A stretch of DNA of 64,000 nucleotides from Opisthorchis felineus (Eukaryota > Platyhelminthes > Trematoda > Opisthorchiida > Opisthorchiidae). Shown here piece after piece: positions 24,051 to 34,665 of the stretch; position 1 is the first letter of the stretch; the number at the start of each line of letters is the position of its first letter. The DNA is taken from assembly GCA_004794785.1 (NCBI GenBank), contig SJOL01006484.1, positions 193,092 to 257,091 on the forward strand, in the 5' to 3' direction. The notes beneath the pieces were generated by a model. That model was given only the letters and a program-made list of their open reading frames with translations. It ran no database searches and was not told the origin of the DNA. The translations under genes were made by a program, and so were the position numbers.

Positions 24051-25072
24051 GGATTTTAAATCAGGAAAATATGGGCACAAAATCGTAAGGCTACTATATC
24101 ATGACTGTATGCATATTGGGATTCACACGTTTGAAGCGAACGATACTTGCTTAGGGTGCTTTGGCCAAAGACATATCAAATAAGTGGTACCGAAAAACGG
24201 ACTAACACGTTTGTGACAACAAGCCAAAATTGCTCTCCGTCGAAAAGCCAGGAGGAAACCGACAGAAAGCGATAGTTTCTGCGAGGTGCTCCCTTCTGGG
24301 CAGGACTACATTGTTGGAACATCCTTTAAAAATTCAAAAAAACGTGTCCTTTTCTGGGGGCCGCTGTAGCCAGTGCGACCGACTTCATCAGTGGGCACGA
24401 TGAGAATATTTAACCCTGCGACAGGTCCCTCTCAAAAGTGCAAACCGTTTGAACTGAGTATGGTTTCTTTTTAATCGGTCTTCTGTCTACTGTTGCAAAC
24501 TTAGGGGAAGTGTGACCGTCATTTCGCCTCCTTCTTGGACAGCTTTATTCTTCACGTTTGTGCTTCTGTGGTGCGGGACAGACCTCTACAATTCATATGT
24601 ATTTATAAAAAAAACTGCACTGCCCCTATTAAAATATACTGACACGGAAAACTGGACACTTAATGTTTCATGTTGGGTGGCTTCTTTTTTAAGAAGCAGT
24701 GTCCGACTTCGTCGATAACGAGGGGAGTAGTCTGTTGTCGGGGTGGAATTGCTGTTTTTATCGCATTCGATGTTACACACCAGTACCTTAGCAAGTGACA
24801 AATACTTCATTTTGATCGGTCAGCTCATTCAATCCAATTTTTATGGGTCGACTGTGTCCATTTAATGGACAGGCATTTTTGAGAGCCTGCACACTTTCTC
24901 CAGGGTTTCTTCGAATATCGTTAAGTGGTGACTTTTTATGTAAAATTTAAACCCATTACCTAATTAAAGCCTAACATTCAAATGGTATAAGTCTGAACAT
25001 ATCGTTGTTCACGCCCTTTCTGTTTAGACGAGTCCAATTACTTCACTGTTCCGTTTTTTTTCTTTTTCGCAG
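24051..25072 (+). other. Upstream sequence/probable intron of the zinc-finger gene
   Basis: No exon or repeat is recognised. It ends in a strong 3' splice site: the pyrimidine tract CCGTTTTTTTTCTTTTTCGC followed by AG at 25071-25072. The open frame entering the exon from 25005 would start with a methionine, but that part lies inside the pyrimidine-rich intron end. I therefore favour the splice acceptor over a start codon there. Confidence 0.55.
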
Positions 25073-27327
25073 TCCACGTGACTACATACCCCCATTCAAA
25101 TCTTCTGTGCGCTCTAGTAATCGGACAAAACGGAGGGCGGGATTGTCTGGCGGCTACAAACAGCCCTGTGATTCTCTGGGCCCCACTGGAGATGTTACAG
25201 GAAAATCACCAGCTACAGTCAGCGGGAGGACGAGACTACGCGGGCGAAACACCAGTTCACCACTGAATAGGCTGTCAATGCCCACAACCACCGCTACAAC
25301 CAACATGCTTATTACAACTACCTCGTCAGACTCCTGTACAACCAACTCTGTCGGAACTCTGTCGTCTTCTGATAAGAAGAAGACGGATGGGGTGAATATT
25401 TTGGAGTCGGGTGTGGATGAAGATGATACAGCAGTGGGTCTTCCACTTTCTGAAGACGAGTCAGCTGTGGACTCATCATCCAGTCACCTGGGTCCAGTCA
25501 AACAATGCAGCGCGAAACGTGGCGCCAGTAGTTCGTCCAGTGATTGTCCTCTGGATAATTTGCCAGAATCCTCGGAGGCACAGGATACAGGTACATTTAC
25601 AGAACAACTTCACATTCATGGTATACAGTCATCTGCCCTAGACAAGCCATGGCAGTCCGGAGGTGAAAGTGTTCTTAATGAAAACAGCACGAAGGAAATT
25701 GGTGAACTGACTGAACATGAGGACGAAGATCTCAAGTCATCTTTTCCCATCACTTGTCCTATACAAGGGTGTAAGAAACGTTTTACCCACGTGACTGCAT
25801 TACGTTTTCACCTTAATCACACAAGACACGAGAGTGCCTCATCAGACAATGGTTATGAAAATTTGTCTACCTCACTCGCAAACCGAGATGTTAACTGTAT
25901 ACCACGCATTAACGACTCACCCCCAACCATCTCACCACCATGTCCAAGAAGTCCCATCTCTCCTGTTCGCTCTCCAGCCATCTTACAACCTGATCTGCCC
26001 CTAAATTCCGCTACCTCTCAAGGCAGGACAAATTACGTGACAGACACAACAGCCTTCGATGTCTCTGGAAGCCATAAAACAACAAGTGGGAGTAAACTCG
26101 ATGTTTCAAGCTCATCGAGACCCCATGAAACACAGGGGTTATTTTCAAAACCATATACAGCGCCATCCAATACATCCGGGTCAGGTCATGATTCCGCCGG
26201 ACCAAATACCTCCACCATTCGCACGGTTACGGCGCATACTGTTTCAATTCCATACGGAAGTACGAACAAGACCGACGTCCTTGGCCCAGGTTCCGCGAGA
26301 CCTGGGTTGGGATACTCGAACCCAACTAAACAGCGCACCAACTCTGGTGTTCGTGGTGACATGAATAAAGGACGAGGTCAGCATCACAAATTTATCAGTC
26401 CAAACATGAAACCAACAGAGTTACCCGCCAGCCCCTCACGACAACCCCAACAAATGAACGCAACAAAGAGCTTTTTGGACTGTCACAGTTTACCACCTTT
26501 CCTTCCGCCTTCGGTACGACATAATGGCGCACCTGTTGATGCTCCTACTGTATCCCAGATGGTAAACAGCCTGGCCTTCATGTCACGTGACCTGAACAGC
26601 GGGCACGTTCCAATAAACAATCCGTTTGTACCACTTCCTCCGGGAGTCTGGAACTTCTCACCCCAGTCCAGTGGTTATTCTATGGCTGAACGATCCACTT
26701 CTGTCAAGCACCATGATTCTGATCCCCGACGTGCCATCGAGGGTCTTCATTTGAATGGTGATACTCTTGTCCCAAGCCGTACACCTCCTAGCCAGCTCTC
26801 ATGTAGTTCGGCGATGAACTTAACTAACTATGTTTCTAGTGTCTCATCCATAAACCCAACTGTTGAGGTCAGCCATCCTCAGTTTGCCAATTCCCATACA
26901 GGACGGGCTCCTATCCCACCTCTTATGGACCCTTCACATCTTTACGGATTGCCTGATTTCATTGTTGCAGCAGCGATGAACGCTTTGCACTCGAATGGCT
27001 TTTCCAACTTAACTGAACCATGTCGCCCTTATTCGGCCTCCACTAATGCAGCACTATCCAAGACTACCCCCACGACTCCATTATTTGTCGGGCCGGGACA
27101 AGGATACAGTTCGCAAGCACCAATATTAAAACCAGCAAACACCTCTGTTTCATCTTCTGCTCCTCTGAGTCTCACCGCACCACCGCCTTCACTGGCTCCA
27201 ATGATGAGTAGTTCTGGACCACCATTATTACCCCCATCCTTATTACATGGTCTCGGTCTCATACCCCCGAATGGATCGAGTTCCGCAAATAATAATGATC
27301 GGATGGATCCCTTCAAACTTTCAGCAG
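25073..27327 (+). CDS. Large exon of a ZNF608/ZNF609/scribbler-like zinc-finger regulator
   Basis: One long open frame with no stop crosses this stretch and reaches a TAA at 27372-27374. The exon most likely runs from the acceptor AG at 25071-25072 to a strong CAG|GTGAGT donor after 27327, giving about 751 codons. The only domain is one C2H2 finger at about 25754-25831. It has CPIQGC, then KKRFTHVTALRFH, then LNHTRH, so zinc ligands are two Cys and two His. A single finger with this KRF.H..AL..H pattern in a long disordered chain is the hallmark of the ZNF608/ZNF609/scribbler family. The chain before it is Ser/Thr-rich with an acidic patch (EHEDEDLKSS). After it the chain is rich in Pro, Ser and Asn. 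Family members act in the nucleus in transcriptional regulation. The N- and C-terminal exons are not recognised in the window. Exon structure and family assignment are inferred by eye. Confidence 0.85.
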
Positions 27328-28664
27328 GTGAGTTCACTGATGTCTCATTTTTATACGGTCATGGTTCTCGGTAAATTCCTCCCTGGCTTGTGGTGTAATG
27401 TCGCTGAGAATGAATGCTGTGTAACTTAAAAGGAAGTCCGTATTTGGTTTCGTCCGCTAGCAGTTTCCAATTAGTAGCGTGTGCATGTGGTCGAATACAA
27501 GTTGTTTACTCATTGGCAGGACTCAAGTACCAATCAACAAATGGCGAAAACCTACCAAGCACAAGTTAGTTAACTATATTCTGGAGTTCTGGACAGCGGG
27601 GCATAGACATTATGTAGTTCAAAATCCTGTTGAAACCGTACCGAGGGTATCTAGATTAGCTGTTTCTGAATACAAATTCAACGTCTCCGCATTTCCAAAC
27701 TTTGGCTGGATAATCTGTAATGCCTGCCACCAGTGACTACTGAATCATTCAATGCAAATTGAGTCCAGCCCATGCTGGACTTCCTGTCCGAATCCTTTTC
27801 GTTCAACCATAGGCGATCTGACAGTTTGCCGTTGGCTAGCATGCGAGCAAGCATCTGCCGCAGCCAAAATATGGGGTGAGGTCTCATGAAGCTTCACTGT
27901 GCTAAAATCAGTGAATCGGTGTGTAGCTGTTGCACTCTTATTAGGGCTCAGTAGCACCGCGGGCTCTTGGGTTCGGACCCAGGATTGGCCGTTTCCTTAA
28001 GACTACAAGTCTGAGCATCCGGTCCTTTGAGCCTCCGTAGTATGGTGATTGGGCGTGTCATATACACTAAACACCCTCAATAAGGGGCATCTACAAGGTG
28101 AAACAAAATGCTTCTGAGTAAGGATTACTCCTTTTTAGATAGATTTTGTGTGGATAATTTGATCAGCTTCCCCACACTTCAGCACACGACTCGGCTTGTT
28201 CCTTATCAGCACCAGACAGGAGCTCCAAGTAAGTGAATAGCAGTCGACCTTTCCTGAGTTGGTGGATATTTCTTTTGTTTCGCTACATACGATATGAGAG
28301 AACTTGAATCTTACGAGCCAGTCACTGATGGCTATGAGGTCGTCTTAACTTCGCTGCTGTCTCCCATGCGAGTGTGTGAGAAGTTGCAATAATTCTGAAA
28401 TAGGAGTAGGAATAAAAGAGCCATTTTCTTGTCCATGCTTCTGAGTTTCCGTATTCACCCTAGCGTATTCGAGTCCTATCGAACTCTGACTTTCGAAGGT
28501 GAATTCTTTAGTTTCCCGTAGTCACCGTATCATAAGTAGGAGAATATAACGGTCCTCAGCACCATAGAAATCTCCCATGCTGACAAACTGATTGTTGCGA
28601 TTCGACTGACTACACCACCAGTCAAACATACAAGCTCTAAAAGTTTTTTAGTGAGGTTATCGAA
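27328..28664 (+). other. Probable intron with a tRNA-like repeat piece
   Basis: It begins with the GTGAGT donor. No further exon is recognised before the assembly gap. At about 27943-27990 a segment with GGGCTCAGTAGC and GGGTTCGGACCC looks like A- and B-box relics of a tRNA-derived SINE. A related GTCCAGCC-type flank precedes it. It does not fold convincingly as a functional tRNA. Confidence 0.4.
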
Positions 28665-28798
28665 CCCCCCCCCCCCCCCCCCCNNNNNNNNNNNNNNNNN
28701 NNNNNNNNNNNNNNNNNNNNNNNNNNNNNNNNNNNNNNNNNNNNNNNNNNNNNNNNNNNNNNNNNNNNNNNNNNNNNNNNNNNNNNNNNNNNNNNNNN
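28665..28798. other. Poly-C run followed by assembly gap
   Basis: Nineteen consecutive C (28665-28683) lead directly into 115 N (28684-28798). Sequence after the gap is the inside of a SINE family A copy, starting just after the B box. The missing part should therefore include the rest of that SINE head. The gap length may be nominal. Confidence 0.95.
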
Positions 28799-28932
28799 AA
28801 CCCGACCTCTGCCTCTCGACTTCCCCTGTCTAAGCTTGGGCAACCTGGCAGTATCCCAGCCCTCGTGCTTCCTTCGGGTGGCATGGCAGTTAGGCACCGA
28901 AAGGGTGCTGCAGCTGAACGATTTTTATTTAT
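28799..28932 (+). repeat. SINE family A, 5' end lost in the gap
   Basis: It shows the family A body: CTCTGCCTCTCGACTTCCCC, GGGCAACCTGGCAGTATCCC, CCTTCGGGTGGCATGGCAGT, and the tail GGTGCTGCAGCTGAACGA. It is very close to the nested copy at 50129-50308, which suggests a fairly young insertion. Confidence 0.85.
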
Positions 28933-28989
28933 TTTTAACTTGGCAGGCACCTCCACTATTGTTGTCAATCTCTGACAACAGACATTACA

Positions 28990-29200
28990 TGGCAATGAGA
29001 TTTTCCTTAAGTACACTCATTTGCATATCGATTTGGTTTTGACGGGAGACTCACCTGGAACCCAGCTGAATCTCTGGTTTATGATGTTCTTCTTCAACTG
29101 AATGTACTTCCTCACGCCACTTCATGTTACAGTTGCTACGATGTTCGATATATTGCAATACATTGTATAGACATAACACGCTTGCTGAGTAGCGTATCAA
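28990..29200 (+). repeat. Penelope-type terminal repeat fragment
   Basis: It shares the order CACTCATTTGC..ATCG, CCAGCTGAATCTCT, CTTCAACTGAATGT and GATATATTGCAATACATTGT with 3480-3660. CACTCATTTGCAAATCG also appears next to the 36.4 kb hammerhead. No hammerhead core remains in this copy. A Penelope coding remnant starts about 850 bp downstream, so both may belong to one damaged element, though a SINE lies between. Confidence 0.5.
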
Positions 29201-29904
29201 GTTCACGAAATTTTCCTTAGTTTTGATGTATGTTCACTGTACATAATTATGCCCATAGATAAGAGTTGAAGCTTTGCATCATCTGTTACAAGATGAAAGG
29301 ACACTGATAACTCGTCACCCACTGAAACAGTGTCCGCAGTCAAGCTCTGTGTGTGGTCTACTTTTTTCATACTTAAGCAGACTCAAAGTAAGCAAACAAA
29401 CGGAGTAGCCATGGTCTACCCAAATGCTCCAACTGTGGCAAATATCTTCATTGGAAATCTAGAGAAACAAGTGCGGGGAATATTTATAACCCGCAGCGCA
29501 TTTGCTGGCGACATGTTGATGATGCGTTCGTTGTCGTGGGATGTGAATTTTCCAGTGACATGCTAGTAGCGGCGTGAGTTTTACCTGTGAAACTGGAATT
29601 TCAACGTGATCTTTGAGTTTCTTGCCTTCTGTTGTCACAGTCAAACAGTCGGGTTTTGATGTCTCTTTGTAACGAAAGCTATCTCACCCCGAAAGGTACA
29701 TGTCATCCAGTGAATATAAAGTAAAATGTTGTGCGGTCACTGACGAACATAGCAAACAAGATCTATTCAGATGAAGCCTCGAAAGCCAATGAGATTAGCA
29801 CTGTGAAAGAGGTGCTGCACGAAAACTCACCCAGTAGCTTTCACGGAAAAGGCCATACATCATTCACAAACGAGAAGACGGTCCGAAACAGGACCTTCAT
29901 TTGA

Positions 29905-30058
29905 ACTCAAGATAGCTCAGTGGTTAAAGTGCGAACTTACCAGATGGCCCGTGGTTTGAACCCAACCTCTGTATGTCGACTGCTCCTGTCTAGGCTTGGA
30001 CAAACCGGCCCTCGTGCTTCGTTCGGGTCGCGTAGCAGCTAGGCACCGAAAGGTTGTT
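29905..30058 (+). repeat. SINE family A, diverged copy
   Basis: The head AGATAGCTCAGTGGTTAAAG (A-box type) and CCGTGGTTTGAACCC (B-box type) are followed by TCGACTGCTCCTGTCTAGGC. A shortened body and the tail GCACCGAAAGGTTGTTACAG complete it. The block between GGACAAACCGG and CCCTCGTGC lacks the usual CAGTATCCCAG. Confidence 0.8.
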
Positions 30059-30740
30059 ACAGGTGACACAGGTAATGCCTTTGTATCCGCTGTACCGATT
30101 CCCTATCGTCAGCAGACCTGCGAACGAATTCATAGGGTTTGAGCTGAATTCCATAAACATACTACACTCAATAAAAAAGCACCTAACCCATCCTAATAAT
30201 CCGATTTCTCCAGGTAATCAAACCAACTTTGTGTATGAGGTTTGCTGCGGGGTCTGCGGTACTAATTATATGGGACACTAGTAGGTAACCGAGAATGCGT
30301 CTTACCGAGTACGAGACATGCTCGTTTTTCGCCTCGATACGCGTCTGAATACAAAAAAAACTAGAGACTCAGCCATGCACACCTCAGCAGAGAACCATAC
30401 GGTCTTGTTTGATCAGGCTCATTCAATTGAAACAGGACTTCCGGTATATGCAGAACGATACTGTGCGGGGCCCCTAACGCTTCACACCCACGTTACATTT
30501 GTCAACTGAAGCGACGGTCTGTCCATGTCGACTGTCTGGTCATGACGGATTAACAGTCAGACCAACCAGTCGTGCGATGCTTTGAATTCGGCGTCGAACC
30601 GAAGACATGACTTGACTGATCCAGTGATATACTTATAAAGGTAGCCGTCAACTTGGATTCTTTTTCGTTTTTCTTTGTGTAATTCTGATTATCCCACTCC
30701 TGAAGAAGGTCACCGCGGTGGCCGGAACTTCGAGCAACAA
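30059..30740 (+). mobile_element. Penelope-like element 3' fragment (GIY-YIG remnant)
   Basis: The frame at 30054-30281 ends with HLTHPNNP, then FVYEVCCGVCGTNYMGH at 30228-30278. This matches the start of the GIY-YIG endonuclease of Penelope-like elements (VYxxxCxxCxxxYxGxT), with Cys-x2-Cys present. A stop follows immediately. The next part, with SAMHTSAENHTVLFDQA near 30380-30430, corresponds to the conserved H..A..H region of these endonucleases in another frame. The 3' part carries CCTGAAGAAGGTCACCGCGG near 30702. No reverse transcriptase domain is visible upstream, so the element is 5'-truncated and inactive. Confidence 0.7.
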
Positions 30741-30878
30741 GCCTCGTCAAATTAACGTTTTTTTTTCACCACATTTCAACTCAGCGAAATGTTCCACACA
30801 ACGCCCACTCTTATGGACCTCATCTTGTCGAAGTTGATGTTGATATTATCAGATCCACTTCTCCCTTTCCTCCCTTTC

Positions 30879-30906
30879 ACATGTTAGGTGCATCCACCTA
30901 ACATGT
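30879..30906. repeat. Perfect 12-bp inverted repeat, 4-nt loop
   Basis: ACATGTTAGGTG (30879-30890), loop CATC, CACCTAACATGT (30895-30906). Arms are perfectly complementary. No U-tract, transposon end or ORF explains it. Confidence 0.9.
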
Positions 30907-32459
30907 CGTGCAGTCGCTCTTCTCTCTATCTCAGTGAATGCCTACGTATCGGTTGGCTTTATCGAACTACGGACACCCGAATAATTAAGCCTTCAAAGCT
31001 CAAAACAGTGCGTAGTTTGGGTAACGACCAGCAAGCAGGTGTCTCTGCCCACAACGGTCAGGTTGAGCCATATCTCAAGGACAAAACTTCGGACAATAGA
31101 TTTGGCCCGTAAGCACACACGCAGGCAAACGCATGTGCTAGAAGAGCTCAAGTTGTGTTTGATTTTCCGTCAGATTTAGGGGCACTAATAAGATCAATAA
31201 ATACGTTGTTCGCCCTACGAGAAAGTGGCCATCCACGGTGGTGAGAAATCGATGAAATGAACTGTTCTTTTTTGTTATGTGACTGACCGCCTTCCAAACC
31301 TACCTGCTAATCTGGCACCTCCCCGGTTCCTAATGGAAAAACAGTTACACAAAAATATCACCAAACCGTCCAAGTAGCCAGTGGCTACCGGTTCAGACCA
31401 CCAGCTTGGATGCCTAAATTTCAAAGATCTGTTTGAAAAGCCTACCTTTTACACAGTGATTTCTGGTTGATTATGCGACTAGAAAGCTAGGTTTTTCAAA
31501 CGCTCAGTTGACTGGCAACGCGAGTGTATAGAAATTTGTAGGCTTTATAGCAGATTTGCTCTATTGATTGGAAAACGATCGTTACCCACCTGGCTAAATT
31601 GGTTGACACTCTCTGGTAGGCTCCCCATAGCAATCTTTACATGTCATGGATTTGCCCTACCGGGAAAGTTTTTTTTAAATTACCTAGATCACCTTTTGCA
31701 CGAAAAACAGGTCACGTGTTTTTGCGAGCCTACCATGTCCCGTTTGTGAAACAATCCGGTAGTATTCTTTTCCCTCATTTCTGATGTATCATTTTTGCTT
31801 ACTGGATTCACGTGAAGTTTAGCCCAGAAATCAATCCGATGACCACATATATTGCTTACTTCACTGCTTCATTTGGCGGATAAACTTGCGTCTACAGTAC
31901 ATGCACATACTGAATTCTGCCACAGTAAATTCACTTCTTCTGGTTCGTAAGCGTACGAAAAACTAGAGCCATTATCCTGCATCCAATGTTCGGACGATTG
32001 CTTGTTTCAGACAGAAAAACAAAACATCCGTCGTTGTTGTGAGAACGAAAGATATAGCAACCCATCAGGGAGAAACCAGTTCGAACAGGGCACTCTCCTA
32101 GAAAGTCTACAGGAATGTTCTTCGTCTGTTGTGCTAGGGTTCCATCATCTTGCAATGATGTTACCCACAGGGACAAATCCTTTCTCTTCAGGTATAGGGC
32201 ACTACAGATTTTCCAAACACGTCCAAATCAGTCGTCATTTGATTGGTTTTGCATCATAAATACTGTTTATCAGAAAGGGACATTCCAAGATTTCTGGACG
32301 ATGTCGAAGTAGATGAAAAAATTATCGTCAATGTAGGGTTTAACACGTATGATCAGCTAATCACTTGTCGGTCCAGTTTTGGTGACTATGCTGCGGTTTT
32401 CATCCAGCATGCATGAGATACAAGATTTGAGTTTATATTAACGAGGCAGAAGCTATTGA

Positions 32460-32545
32460 AATTTTACGACCGGATTCGAGCCTCAGGCCTTTCGGTCAAG
32501 AGTTCCTATCTACCCACTGTACTATCTAGGACTCGCGCGCCTTCA
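32460..32545 (-). repeat. SINE family A head fragment
   Basis: On the minus strand: CCTAGATAGTACAGTGGGTA, GAACTCTTGACCGAAAGGCC, then GAGGCTCGAATCCGG. It aligns with the family A tRNA-like head (A box, ACCGGAAGG block, B box). The rest of the SINE body is absent. Confidence 0.6.
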
Positions 32546-33190
32546 AGGGGAAACAATTTTGATGGGTCGCAGATGGATTACTCTTCGGTAGCAGTGCAGC
32601 ACTTCTTAGTACTTTAATTAGTGTAGGAATCCTTGCGAGGAGGGACCAACATGCGGAAGTTACTCTCTCATGAGTAGGGGAATTTTAAGAGCATCGCTTC
32701 AGACATCCTGGATGACAGAGAACGTTCGCTGTCCAGTAGAATGACATTTCATTATGCGGCTTCCCCTTCTGGAGCGTGACGGAGCAAGTGTGACCTTTGT
32801 GAAAAAACTCGTCATCAGCTCTCACCTGATCGGAAAGATTCAATCTGATTCTTTAAGACTGCACACAGTTTCAACTTCTGTGTTTTGGCCAGTCCCCCCT
32901 GAAATGAATTTTTGACGTCTCTTCCTCAGTAATTTCTGTACCGATCAAACGCAGTTACTAAACTAGTATATACACGACGCGTGCTTCTTGGCTCTGAAAC
33001 ATAAACATACCGGTTTCCTGAGAAGGGCGCGCAGAACAAGTAACGTCAAATAAAGGCTCTGATATATTATGAAGACGCTAGTAAACCGAACGTTGCAAGA
33101 ACCGTTTGATGCAACTTCCTAAATGATCTCACTGATGTGAATTCTCGTCAGCATAAGTAATCAGGTTCCTTTCACTGCTTTCTTTCACAG

Positions 33191-33542
33191 CCTACTTTAT
33201 GCAGCAGGCAGTCGCGGCTGGCTCACAACTTTCTTCTGGTTTTGGGCAACCGTCGTCATAGCCTGGACGGTCCGTGTCGGTTTTCACGCCATAATGTCTT
33301 TCAAAACTTGTTCATGTGACCCTGGTTCAACCTCCTGTACGCCAGATTCTCTGCAACACTGTCCTGATTGGCACATTGTTTTGGAACCATATCCTCCCGA
33401 CAAACTTTCGTGGATCAGTTACACAGTAGCCGATTTCTTATCATATACAGCTTTACTGTGCATCCTGTCGTTTTGTTCCTGGGACATTGTTCCAGTCAGA
33501 CCAGTGAATGTGAAGGTCTGCTCTCTTCTGTTCCATGCTTGA
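33191..33542 (+). CDS. Possible exon of a multi-pass membrane protein
   Basis: A pyrimidine-rich acceptor (TTCACTGCTTTCTTTCACAG, ending 33190) is followed by a frame open from 33192 to a TGA at 33540-33542, about 116 codons. The protein reads like real coding sequence. A hydrophobic segment (WLTTFFWFWATVVIAW) is followed by a Cys-rich loop with six Cys (FKTCSCDPGSTSC and on to HCPDW). A second hydrophobic segment (ADFLSYTALLCILSFC) follows. Two membrane spans flanking a Cys-rich loop suggest part of a polytopic transporter or receptor. I do not recognise the family. It could be a last exon ending at the TGA or splice out earlier; no consensus donor stands out. The upstream exon is not identified. 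Confidence 0.4.
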
Positions 33543-34449
33543 AGTCCTTATTTACAAAGGCCTGTGTGTATGTGTACACAGTTATACTTGTCAGGAATGC
33601 ATACAGAAGTCGCCGATTCCCCGTCTTTGTTGGTGGCCTCCTTGAAATTCGGTATTTATCATAATCACATTCAGTTAAATCAAAAAGAGGTTGATGGTTT
33701 CATACTTGGTTTTCCGCATTGGTAGGAGGTGTTTTCTTTGGTACATGCACATATTCAAGTCTACCATAAACGTACGGTCAAGGAACCCTACGCGAAAGGA
33801 CAACCTCAACAAAAAGTCAATTCCCCGGCGCTTTACTGTGTGTTTAGTGTGGTCTAACCGCCAATCGCATTGTGACATGCCACTCCAGGTCTACGCTTCT
33901 GCCAATTTCATTCTGGGGCTGTTCCAAACTGCCTAATCAACACCATTGTAGCACACTGTGTACATGTAATTCTCCCTCGACAGCCGTCACATACCACCTG
34001 TTTATTTATGACTATTTCTTTATTTACCGATTGACTTAGCCCGGTAGTTTGAGCCTGTTGTGCAAAATATTTTCTTTTTTATACACCCAATACAATTTAG
34101 TAATTGGTCCGTTCATCAGCTGACTTTTCTTTGCTCCTAGTGAACTCATTGTAGCATGGTTGTGCCTTATAAATTGTTAAGTGTATAGAACAAGAAAGAA
34201 CTGTGACGAGATTTGACAAACCGGTCAAACAAAGCCGTGCAAACTTCCCATCTTCCTCCGCCAATCTAACAGTGGCACCTGCAGACATACTCTCACAGAT
34301 GGTAGATTGCAATGAGTATATATTTGACCAGCTAGTTTAAGCACACAGTCGAACGGCGCAACCAGTACCTTTACTCGGCCGTCGGGCGAACCAGTCACAT
34401 CGTTCATGTGGGATAACCTTCACCCGTTCACGCACAGCGGATCAGATGC

Positions 34450-34665
34450 GATTAGCGTGCGCTGATAGAGTAGTGATAAGACATTCACCTCGCATGTTCG
34501 GGGTTCAACTTCCAGCATCCTCAGGGATAAATGCTTCTGCTGAGCCCTACTAAGAGTGAAACTTGAGTCTAGTACCTTTCTCCCTTGGTGTCTACTCACC
34601 AGAATAAGTGCGAAGAGAGGACCCTTCAAATGAGATCCACGTGAATTCAAATTTTCATGATAAGT
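34450..34665 (+). repeat. SINE family C
   Basis: The head GCGCTGATAGAGTAGTG and B-box-like TCGGGGTTCAACTTCC are followed by CTGCTGAGCCC, TACTAAGAGTGAAAC, TTGAGTC and TAGTACC. This copy retains GAAAC and the GTC triplet. CTGATGA has changed to CTGCTGA, which should abolish cleavage. The tail CACCAGAATAAGTGCG and CCCTTCAAATGAGATC matches the other copies. Confidence 0.65.

Larger units (their letters stand above)
30741..33190. other. Non-coding stretch
   Basis: No gene is recognised. It contains a T-run after the Penelope fragment, a perfect 12-bp hairpin (30879-30906) and a SINE A head fragment (32460-32545). The stretch ends in a plausible splice acceptor, TTTCACTGCTTTCTTTCACAG, at 33190. 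Confidence 0.4.

Noticed and set aside
25005..25072. Start codon of the zinc-finger gene at 25005
   Set aside because: The first 22 codons fall in a pyrimidine-rich tract ending in CGCAG, the signature of an intron 3' end.
32460..32545. Functional tRNA gene on the minus strand
   Set aside because: A and B boxes are good, but acceptor and T stems do not pair, and the sequence aligns with the SINE A head.
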